64,000 nt of DNA, from the NCBI GenBank assembly GCA_029204225.1, contig CM055095.1, positions 45,249,446 to 45,313,445 on the forward strand, read 5' to 3'. The notes beneath the pieces are model-generated. The model saw only the letters and a list, made by a program, of their open reading frames with translations. It did not search any database and was not told where the DNA came from. The stretch's first letter is position 1, and each line of letters starts with the position of its first letter. The position numbers and the translations under genes are program-made. Positions 10,020-18,448 of the stretch are shown here, one piece after another. The stretch comes from Diphasiastrum complanatum (taxonomy: Eukaryota; Streptophyta; Lycopodiopsida; Lycopodiales; Lycopodiaceae).

Positions 10020-10420
10020 TACTGTACCTGCCCCATGTGCTGATCCCCCACATGCTGCACTGCGATTGGGTCCATGGTCTGCTCCTCCACAGTGCCCATT
10101 GACGGTGTACATGTCCGGATGTATTGCTCCCCCACCTGCTGCACTCCGATTGGGTCCATGGTCTGCTCCTCCACAGTGCCCATGTGCTATTGTACCTGCC
10201 GCATGTGCTGATCTCCCACATGTTGCACTGCGATTGGGTCCATGGTCTGCTCCTCCACAATACCCATGTGACGGTGTACTATTGCTCCCCCACATGCCGC
10301 ACTCCGATTGGGTCCATGGTCTGCTCCTCCACAGTGCCCATGTGCTACTGTACCTGCCCCATGTATTGCTCCCCCACATGCCGCACTCCGATTGGGTCCG
10401 CTCTCCCACAGTGCCCCCAG
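10020..10420. repeat. Subterminal tandem repeat array, about five units of 80-95 bp
   Basis: Each unit contains GATTGGGTCCATGGTCTGCT, CTCCACAGTGCCCATGTG and a TGTACCTGYCC stretch. The array recurs at the right ends of I-B (17360-17379 and 23958-24300), I-E (48655-48925) and I-F (52215-52450). Subterminal repeats of hAT-like elements commonly act as transposase binding sites; that role is inferred. Confidence 0.8.
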
Positions 10421-10616
10421 TACAGTCCCCCTGTACAGTAACATCTTAGTTTTTACCTAGTTTTAGCCTGTTAAAAGGTTTTTTTTTTTTTTAAATAATA
10501 AAAAATATTATTTTTGTGGTGCCACCCTGGTACCGTTGGTCTGAGGGCGGCACCATAACCGCGGTACCACCATTGTGGTACCGCGGTACCATAATGGCGG
10601 TACCACGTGCCACTAT

Positions 10617-10637
10617 GATATATATATATATATATAT
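10617..10637. repeat. (TA)n microsatellite
   Basis: TA tract between the right end of I-A and the left end of the next family I derivative. Confidence 0.95.
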
Positions 10638-11369
10638 CATAGATCCAGCGGTACAAGGATCCGCGGATCCCGGTACCGCGGATCCATGATGATCCGCAAT
10701 ACCATAATATATAATATTTTTTTTAAATTTTCTTTTAAAAAAATAATAATAATAATAATAATAATTTAGTGGGCAATATGGGTATCAGCTTGAAGCTCTT
10801 GACGAGAGTAGTGCATTTATGCAGGTTGCCGGTTCTGACGAGAGCGAACAGCCAAAGGACCAAGGGGATGCAAACACCAGGGAGCCGGAAGGCCAAATGA
10901 TGAAGAGGTCGTACCATCGGGGGGGCTTGCCATTGGGGGGCTTTGCCCCCCAAACCCCCCACTGGGGGGCTACTGCCCCCCGGACCCCCTAGGACTTGCT
11001 GCTATATAGAAACTATAATCTAGCCATCTCATAACCATCATGGTCTCACAGTAGACCCTATACTAACAACTATGCTCAATAATGGCTTCTCCTCATGACG
11101 GGGGCCTTACAAATCTGAGCTCACGGATAACTAGTGACTACTAAACAGAGAGGTGCATTATTTAGTTGTCTAACTCATTTTGTAGCTAAAACTACCGGCA
11201 ACCTGCATAAATGCACTACTCTTGTCAAGAGCTTCAAGCTGATAGCCATATTGCCCACTAATTTATAAAAAAAAAAATTTTAAATCTTTCTAAAAAAAAA
11301 GAAATATTAAAAATGGTACCACCATTATGGTACCGGCAGTACCATAATGGCGGTACCACAGGGAACTAT
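10637..11369 (+). mobile_element. Family I non-autonomous derivative with foldback core
   Basis: Family I left end (TCATAGATCCAGCGG, 10637-10710) and right end (GGTACC palindromes to GGGAACTATG, about 11305-11369) around a non-family-I core. The core is bounded by a 68-bp inverted repeat (10766-10833 and 11194-11261) and has G-run hairpins at 10919-10990. No gene is recognisable inside. Confidence 0.65.
10766..11261. repeat. 68-bp inverted repeat pair and intervening core
   Basis: Arms 10766-10833 and 11194-11261 are near-perfect inverse copies beginning TTAGTGGGCAATATGGGTAT. One arm alone recurs at 45938-46005, also inside a family I derivative. Looks like a separate small foldback element captured by the family I shell. 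Confidence 0.7.
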
Positions 11370-11584
11370 GGGCTCGCGTCCGCGTCCGACACCTGGACCC
11401 GGACGCGTCCGACCCCCGAACGCGGGGTCGGACGCGTCCTTTTTTTTTTATTTTTTTTTTAAGGCTGGACGCGCGCGTCCAGCGTCCAGGTGCGGACGCG
11501 TATTTTTAAAAAAAAACAAAAAAACAAAACCACGCGGGCCTGCGGACAGTCCGCAGAAGTTCCCGAGACAGAGAGAGGGTGGAA

Positions 11585-11657
<73 letters not shown>

Positions 11658-11950
11658 TGTTTGTGTGTGTGTGTGTGTGAAAATTGTGTGTGAGACTTTT
11701 CTATTGTTGATTTGTGTGCATACAGTTGTGTGTGTGTGGTGATCTGTGTGTGAGAGAGAGAGAGGAAGAGACAGAGAGTGTGAGGGACGGAGAGAGAGAG
11801 GATTTGTGTGTGTGCATTGTGTGTGTGTGTGTGTGTGTGAGTTTAGGATTTAGGTTTAAGGATTCTTGGATTTAGGGTTTAGGGTTTAGGGTGGGAGAGA
11901 GCTTGGATTTCCGTGCTTCTGTGTGTGTGCGCGTGTGTGTGTGTGTGTGA
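11585..11950. repeat. GA and GT microsatellites in the II-A 5' leader
   Basis: (GA)n at about 11590-11655, then (GT)n blocks and TTTAGGG-type repeats at 11870-11892. The II-B leader (36142-36632, reversed) keeps the same succession, so the microsatellites are part of the element. Confidence 0.85.
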
Positions 11951-12644
11951 GCCCACAGCCGACGCACTACGAGGCCCTTTACTCCAGGACCGGGTTGCAT
12001 CAGTCAGAGAGAGGCTGGCCGCACTACACGAGGCTTGGGATAGATACGGCTGTTCCATCATGGCTGATGGGTGGACTGATCGTCGCAGACGTCCACTCAT
12101 CAACATGATTGTTTCCAGTTGTTACAGTTCCATGTTCCTGCGCAACATTGACGCCTCCGAGGCAGGGAGAGTGCATTCGGCCGAGTGCATTTACGGCATC
12201 ATTCGCGCAGCGATCACGGAGGTCGGGCCACAGCGCATTGTCCAGGTATAATATTCTTTCATTGGTTGCTTGCTCATTTGCTGCTTGATGTTGATACAAT
12301 AGTTTTGCGTAGTTTTCGATTGATTGCAATGTGTTTCCGAGCTGTAAACTGATCGTGTGAACGTATCGCGAAAGGTTGTGACGGACAATGCGTCCAACTG
12401 CCGCGGTATGGGGGAGCTTCTTATGGCAGAGTACACCCCTTCATTGTGTGGACTCCATGTGTCGCACACTCACTGGACCTCCTCCTGCATTCCATCGGGC
12501 GCCTGCCTTGGGTCAGTGAGATTCTCACGAGGGCACTTGCAGTTGTGGACTTCGTCACACGCAAGCGCCGCATCACGGCCCTTTTCCGCACATTTAGCAG
12601 GTAAGTTGCCACTTATTTTTTGGCTCGTTGAAGATGCTCCTTTT

Positions 12645-14190
12645 GGTTAAGATCAAAATCTTAGGTGTTGAATCAATGAAGCATAAAAGACAGCAATAGA
12701 CTAAAGCCCTACAAGCAATAGACAAGACAATAGTTCTCCCACGAAGAGCCCAAGCAATACCAATCAATAATCTGAAAAATGAGTGTACAAATGCCCCTAT
12801 AAATACCCTACCAATGAACCCTAAAATAGGAATTCAAAAGTAAAGGGAGGCAAAATGTGGAGGGAAAATAGTGCGCCCTCCGACGGGCCCCCACTCCACA
12901 TATAACCATATAATAAGGGCCCAAGGCCAGTCAATGTCATAAAAAAGGACCTAGTGCGGGTCATAAGCATATAAAAAGGCTCTGGGGGCCTGTACATGAC
13001 TAATATAAAATGCGTAACCAGAAATATACATAACCAACAGTAAATGTAAAGAGGCCTGCGGAATATATGCAGAGTAGCCCAGTAGGCCTGCATCCTGTAG
13101 TCCGTAACTCTCCCTGGCTATAAAGAACATTGCCCCCAATGTAGGCAAAATAAGATAAGAACCAGTGCCAGAGAAAAATACTGCATCAAGATATCCCATC
13201 TGAGAAAGGAACATCAAGAGAAACCGGAGCATCCCGAGTAGCAATGGTAGCTGCAAGTGATCAAGCCTGATCAACCAGGATAGGGGTATGATAAAAAACA
13301 TCAATGGGCTCCCAAGTAGCCTCCTCAATAGGACGACCATCCCACTGGACAAAAAACTGAACCTGCCGATGGCGACGACTATGCAATAAGCGCACTTGTA
13401 AAATAACAGCTGGCAGGAATGGAAAAAGCTATGGATCTGTAGGAAATGACGAATCTCGAGGAGCATCATCCTCAATAGCAGCACGTAATAAACTGACATG
13501 AAAGATATCACAAGCCCGAGTAGCAGCAGGTAACTCGAGGCGATATGTAACTGTACTGAGGCGCTCAAGAATCTGAAAAGGCCCATAATAGCGCGGCGCA
13601 AGCTTCTCAGTAGAAGCAAGACCCTGTACAAAACGATGGCGAGCAAAGCGTAACCGGAGAAAAACAGTATCTCCCTCTGCAAACTCAACATGGCGCCGAT
13701 GACGATCAACAATGGTCCTATACCGTTGCTGAATATGCTGTAAATGAGTAGCAGCTCTAGTAATAATCTCTCGAGCACTCGAAAGATAAGATGAAATAGT
13801 AACAGGTGCATCATCTAGAGGAGCAGGTATACCGGGTAGAACTGGTGAGTATCCATGAGCAAGCAGGAAAGGAGAAACACCTGTGCTGGAACTAACAGAA
13901 CTGTTATAACTATACTCAACCAAACATAAATGCTGATCCCAATCACGACCAGAAGGAGAAACATAATGTCGTAAATAATCCTCCAATACCCGGTTAATAA
14001 CCTCAGACTGACCATCCGCAGAAGAATGATAAGCAGTGCCCATAAGTATCCTAACATCCAAGAGACGCATAAGCTCTGTCCAAAAACTTGATGTAAACTT
14101 GGTATCCCGATCAGTAAGTATAGATCGTGGGAGACCATGTAAGCGGAAAATCTCATAAATAAATATACGACCACACTGCTCTGCTGTAAT
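12645..14190 (-). mobile_element. Truncated Ty3/Gypsy element (3' part) inside II-A
   Basis: Minus-strand 3' end of a Gypsy element: integrase core and C-terminus, chromodomain, then an LTR-like region at about 13070-12645. The LTR region matches the LTRs at 39.6 and 44.9-45.2 kb over the GGAGGGAAAATAGTGCGCC segment. The 5' part is cut at about 14190. It lies in the intron after the TDNA exon of II-A and replaces several exons, so insertion was followed by deletion. Confidence 0.8.
13264..14180 (-). pseudogene. Gypsy integrase C-terminal half with chromodomain
   Basis: The minus strand encodes the integrase segment from EQCG through ILMGTAYHSSADGQSEV and NRVLEDYLRHYV to the GPY-like end (APRYYGPFQILERLS) and CDIFHVSLLRAAIEDD, open from 14070 to 13429. 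After a frame change a chromodomain remnant follows (FFVQWDGRPIEEATWEP) near 13350-13270. Integrase inserts element cDNA, and the chromodomain directs integration to chromatin. Same family as the copies at 39.6-45.3 kb, which also read AAIEDDAPRD. Truncated and without RT, so inactive. Confidence 0.85.
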
Positions 14191-15136
14191 AGTACGTCAG
14201 AGTGGTTCGACGCATCATGGAGAGCACGAGGGCAGGAGGCGCACGCGCTCTACTGCTGCAGGTATATTTCGTTGCTCTGTCGTTTTGCTTTCGTATTGGT
14301 TTGAGACATTCAGTTTAATGCCCTCACGGTTGCTTCGGCTATTCTCACGAATGATTGACTTGTGCAGGTCAATCCCGACGAGTGCCTGGTTGCAGCAGCC
14401 GATCATGAGGCAGAGCCAAAGGTTGATCCAGACGATGTCGCTCGGCGTGCTTTGCAGGGTGAGCCCGAGGATGATGCCGATGCTGTTGAGACCACCCCCC
14501 TCCCAGCTGACGTTCCATTGCCCTCCTCTGATGATGAGCCCACATATGATTCAGACGAGACGGTCGACCTAGCAAGGGATTGTCCACGTGCCCCACCCAG
14601 TACCCCCGCATCACGCCCCCTTTCAGATGATGGCTGGTCAGAGTTTGCGAGGGAGACAGAGGCTGCTGCCCAGAGACAGATAGCGCAGAGACAACTCAGA
14701 GCATCACAGGTGGGCAGTTCCTCCCAGAGACCCCTCGTGGCAGAGGGAGACCCCCAGGCAGGAGTGTACCACAGAGGGTTTCCTTCCGACAGACCCAGAG
14801 GCAGGCCAGCCAAGAGGGGACGCACTGATGATTTTTCTAGTCGTCTCTTGGCAGCCGTTGGCCCAGACTTAGAGGAGTCCCAAATGCCTCCAGACTCCCA
14901 GCCAGACTTTGTATTTGACACCCCTGCAGATGCATCTGGCACGCAGAGGGATGATTTGTTTAGCACAGACTTGTAGATACTGATACACAATTTAACATCA
15001 TGTACAGTGGCATCAGATGAGATGTATATATTTTTTTACAGTATATTTGTGTCATGGCTAATTTATCGTGGTTGCTTACAAATGGTTAGCTCTGTGAAGT
15101 TTGAATGGCCAGTCAGAAATGGTTTGCTCCGTGCAA

Positions 15137-15140
<4 letters not shown>

Positions 15141-15172
<32 letters not shown>
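15141..15172. repeat. (GA)n microsatellite
   Basis: GA tract downstream of the II-A transposase; II-C has one at the matching place (39503-39570). Confidence 0.9.
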
Positions 15173-15175
<3 letters not shown>

Positions 15176-15489
15176 AGCACATCTGCATCTCATTCAAAAC
15201 ATATGCTTCATGTTCAACCATTTAACATAAAATCCTAAACCCGACACCTTAACAAATGGCACAGTTAACATAACACCCCAAACCCTAACAGATCATCCTA
15301 AACCCACAACCCCACAGCCATAACCATCAAAACAAGCCACAAGCATAATCATCACAACCACATCCATAAACATCATCAACCCCAACCACGTCCTCATTGT
15401 GTCGTAGGCATTGCACCACAGGTATGTGCAGATTCAACATCAAAGCTGCACTTCTGCAGCATACACTTAAACCTGCGTAGAATGTATTA

Positions 15490-16480
15490 ATGGTCCAGAA
15501 ATACAGTCCACTGGTTCATGGAGCGGGTACGTACCCAAGGGACCGAGCTTGGCCCGATTCGGGCATCGTCCGGTCACAATGGCCGTTCGACAGGTTAGAA
15601 ACGCAATTAGGTCACAGTCCAAATGGACTAGTTCGTGCTGTCTGCATCCCACAGGTTCCTGGCGAGGTTGTCGGCAACCCTAAACCCTAAACCCGAAACG
15701 GATCCCGTTTGAAGAAATGGGGCCGTCGGACAGAGACCTGCAAAACTAGTCCATTTCACATGACCTTATTGCGTTTCTGTCCCGTCGAACGGCCATTTCG
15801 ACTGGACGACACCCAAATTGAGCCAGGCTCGGCCCCTTGAGATTGTATCGGGGCCCCGAATCGTTTGGCGGTTTTCCTAGACCATTTTGTCAATTCCGAA
15901 TGTTTTCGAGTCCCAGCCCGGGAAAGTGTCCCCGAAGACCTGTTTTGACCCTAAACTACGGAAGGACGTACTGGGCCTGCCGTCCGTCCGGTCCTCGTCC
16001 CGTCTGCTCCCACAGGTTCCTATCGAGGGGAACGGACGGACGGCCTGTAGTGAATGAAACAGTTTTGCATAAGTAAATAGTAAGCTGTAGAAGTTCATCC
16101 GGGGGGAAACCGATCACATCATACAAGACACAGTACTGTGTAGAACCGTGAGGACAGAGGTAGCTATACCTCTTGCAAGATGGTCGGTCATGTGGTCAAG
16201 CGAAAAGAACTGGTTTTGCAACTCTTCGTCCGACGGCCCCGTTTCTCCAAACGAGATCCGTTTCGGGTGCCGTCTGTTTCGGCCAGTGGACAACCTCGAT
16301 ATGAACCTGTGGGAACAAACAGGACAAGGAAACGACCGACGGTCGGGCCGCAACGTCCGTCCGCAGTTCGACGTTAAACAGGGCTTCAGGGACACTTTGT
16401 CCGGTCGGGACTTGAAAACTGGGAGATGTTTCGGAGCCCCCGTGCTGGTACGCAAAATTTCGACATCGTATTGTAGCGTG
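15490..16480. repeat. Large inverted repeats in the family II 3' region
   Basis: 15530-15640 and 15720-15850 are inverse copies of each other (shared words include AATGGCCGTTCGAC and AAATGGACTAGTT). A second inverse pair is about 15940-16040 with 16270-16400, around CGGACGGACGTTGCGG. II-B has the matching sequence at 33480-33900. Palindromic subterminal structure of family II; no coding potential. Confidence 0.7.
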
Positions 16481-16565
16481 TTCGAGTAGTGCCATATGTA
16501 ATTAGTAAGCTGTTGAAGTTCATCCGGGAAGAAACCGATCTCATCAACCGAGTCACAGTAGTGTA

Positions 16566-16690
16566 TAGCTTGTCACTCTTCTGGTGAGCCCCAGAGACTT
16601 CTGCTCCTGAGAGCTTGTCACTCTTCTGGTGAGCGTTCACCTCTCCCAAATCCTCTGGCGAGCATTCACTTGTAAACCCCAAACCAGTAA
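16566..16690. repeat. Repeated CTCTTCTGGTGAGC motif
   Basis: Three related copies (two of GCTTGTCACTCTTCTGGTGA plus one CCTCTGGCGAGCATTCACTT) about 45 bases apart. They recur in II-B (33110-33220, reversed) and in the derivative at 46.1-47.0 kb (46458-46570). Confidence 0.7.
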
Positions 16691-16739
16691 TATGTTTGCC
16701 ATACAAACCTTCACTCGAAACCACTCTCAAATCTTTCTT

Positions 16740-17130
16740 TGCCGCTTTTTTGGAGCTTAGTTCCCAATGAAGGTTCGTAATAATTTATGAACTGCTCACT
16801 GGCCATGGTTGTTTAGTAATACTGAGGTTATGAGAGGCATGGCCCAGTGGTTAGGTCTGTTGCAAATTCTTTTGCAGATTTTTTTGCAATTTTTTTTGGT
16901 ACTGTTTTCCTATTTTTTAACAGGAGGGAGCAAGTGGGTGTCAGACACCCTCTGATAATTAATTCCAGGGGAAAAACACGGGCCATAAATTGCTTTTATT
17001 TTGCTTTTGGGATGGGGGACAGTGTAAGCAGGTGCCTGTACTTTTCTTTTTTTTTTGAAAAAAAAAATTTGAAAAAAAACGGACGCGGACGCACCCCTGG
17101 CGCGTCCGCGTCCGCCATCCGCTTCCTTAG
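16740..17130 (+). other. Family II right terminal block
   Basis: Conserved among II-A, II-B (32628-33000, reversed), the 46.1-47.0 kb derivative and, more distantly, 60.42-60.68 kb. Includes GGCCCAGTGGTTAGGTC (resembling a Pol III box A), a GGGTGTC-A-GACACCC hairpin at about 16936-16950, ATAATTAATTCC, and the GGACGCG-rich tip. Confidence 0.7.
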
Positions 17131-17148
17131 ATATATATATATATATAT
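17131..17148. repeat. (TA)n microsatellite
   Basis: TA tract between the right end of II-A and the right end of I-B. Confidence 0.95.
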
Positions 17149-17379
17149 CATAGTGGCAGGTGGTACCGCCATTATGGTACCGCAATGCCATAATGGTGGT
17201 ACCGCAATTATGGTGCCGCCCTCAAACCAGCGGTACCAGGGTGGCACCACAAAAATAATTTTTCTTTTTGGGATAAAAAACCCTTTTAACAGGCTAATAC
17301 AGGGTAAAAATTTCAGGAAAAAAAAGGGTTAGGGTTTAGAAAAAAGATGTTACTGTACAGGGGACTGTACAGGGGGACT

Positions 17380-17737
17380 TGTTACGAGCTCGTAACCAGT
17401 GCCGAACCCTAGAGAACACAGATAGGTCAGATACCACAGTCAGGGTCGTGTCCAGCGTACATGACCAACAGGGCAAGACAGTGTGAGTAGTGTGCCCCAG
17501 CACGGTCCATAGCCATGGCGGGCCTAACACAGCCTAGGGACCCTGTCAGCAGGATAGGGCCCCCAGTTGGGTCCCGACGTGCAGTCGGCCACGTCAGTGC
17601 CACGTGGCCGACACTTGGCAGTAGCATGCTACCAGTCCTCACACTGGGCTAGGAGGGGCTTACTCTATATCAGGGAGTAGGCAAGGTTGGGTGGATCAGT
17701 TAGTGTTTGCCCTACTGTGGTGTTAGGATCTATTACA
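17380..17737 (+). repeat. Gypsy-1 5' LTR
   Basis: Starts TGTTACGAGCTCGTAACC (itself an inverted repeat) and ends GGATCTATTACA; TG...CA termini. Same length and, by eye, same sequence as the 3' LTR. Confidence 0.95.
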
Positions 17738-17738
17738 C

Positions 17739-17750
17739 TGGTATCAGAGC
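17739..17750 (+). other. Gypsy-1 primer-binding site
   Basis: TGGTATCAGAGC begins one base after the 5' LTR; complementary to the 3' end of plant initiator tRNA-Met. Confidence 0.9.
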
Positions 17751-18448
17751 CATCTCCATCCTAGGGAGTTCAGGACAGCAGTAGAGAAAGCTATCAGAAG
17801 ATAGGAAAGATTTCTCAGATTCTCAGGAAAGAATTGAGGAGGAAAATCGCTGTAGGAACAGCTTTAAAATCCTTGAAATTTGCTGGGAATTTACAGTTGT
17901 TTGAGGCACAATCCCTTGTAGAAGCTCAGCGCTGAAAAATCAGGGATTTACCCTTGATTTTTATGTATCAGTTGTGGATTTTTGAGCACATTTTATATAG
18001 AAAACGTGGAGCAGGTCCAGCGCTGCCAAATTGGGTGGAAACTTCGAATTTGGAGTGAAATTTTCTGGAATTTGGAGCGGATCTGAGACAGAATCGTGGG
18101 TGCAGGTCCAGCGCTGAAGGTCTTTGGCAGGAACCACAAGTTTGCAACTGTTTTGGGTCCTAAAACGGGAATTTTGGAGCAAAAAGTATACACCTCAGAT
18201 AGCGAGGGAAGGGGCCAAGACGATCAGAAGTTTGTTTCTTTTTCTTGGTACCTTGATCTCTGATTTTTCCGGACAGCAGATCTGAAAGCAGTGGAGGAAG
18301 AGCTGAAAGGGCTTTTCTTGATTCTTTCTTTGGAAGTACAGTCCTCAGAAACAGCTAAGTCATCTTTCCTTTCCCTTGTACAGTTGTAAATTAGTCTTTT
18401 AGACTTTTTTCCTTCAGAAGTTAAGGTAGCTCTCTTTCAGTTTCGAAG
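17751..18448 (+). other. Gypsy-1 untranslated leader
   Basis: About 700 bases without a gene. Contains two copies of GCAGGTCCAGCGCTG (about 18010 and 18103) in a TTTTGGAGC-rich context. Probably holds packaging and translation signals; none can be named. Confidence 0.6.

Larger units (their letters stand above)
4252..10617 (+). mobile_element. Family I transposon copy I-A, most complete copy
   Basis: Runs from the TA tract at 4219-4251 (start TCATAGATCCAGCGG) to the TA tract at 10617 (end ACGTGCCACTATGA). Order: GGTACC/GGATCC-rich left end; AT-rich leader; transposase gene rightward; about 500 bp between convergent genes; ORFB leftward; a CTCTCAC-type array; five copies of an 80-95 bp subterminal repeat; GGTACC-rich right end. 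The terminal inverted repeat is short (TCATAG plus a GGTACC about 10 bases in), and most end structure is subterminal, as is common in hAT elements. The usual 8-bp hAT target duplication cannot be judged because both flanks are TA repeats. Confidence 0.8.
11955..14976 (+). pseudogene. Family II DUF659-hAT transposase, copy II-A
   Basis: Remnant of the family II transposase. Exon about 11955-12245 begins in mid-protein (TPPTADALRGP, PTADALRGP here) and holds MADGWTDRRRRP, the DUF659 start. Exon 12375-12600 holds VVTDNASNC and, after a +2 frameshift near 12432, WTPCVAHSLDLLLHS. The following exons are missing; a Gypsy fragment occupies that place. A short exon lies at about 14195-14261 and the last exon is 14368-14976, an acidic tail with an AT-hook (RPRGRPAKRGR) ending FSTDL. 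The BED domain and Pro-rich linker are deleted: the 5' leader's GT repeat runs straight into DUF659 sequence. II-B still has the BED part. Dead copy. Confidence 0.8.
11370..17130 (+). mobile_element. Family II transposon copy II-A
   Basis: Begins with CGCGTCCGCGTCC-rich left end, lacking the first roughly 20 bases (ATGAGGGTCCGGGCC) seen in other copies. Then GA/GT microsatellite leader, transposase gene remnant, a region of large inverted repeats, and the right end finishing GTCCGCCATCCGCTTCCTTAG next to a TA tract at 17131. A Gypsy fragment (12645-14190) sits within the transposase gene. Confidence 0.75.

Noticed and set aside
9456-10043. Plus-strand frame opposite ORFB and its promoter side
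   Set aside because: Shadow of ORFB plus the CTCTCAC array; composition follows the repeat units.
10919-10990. G-quadruplex or Rho-like terminator from the G and C runs
   Set aside because: The runs form alternating G and C blocks best explained as nested hairpins of a repeat; no evidence of function could be read.
12951-13814. Long hydrophobic frame on the minus strand that could look like a membrane protein
   Set aside because: Shadow frame of the Gypsy integrase and chromodomain region.
16843-16870. Possible tRNA gene (GGCCCAGTGGTTAGG)
   Set aside because: Only a box A-like stretch; no box B, no cloverleaf, and the word is part of a repeated transposon terminus.
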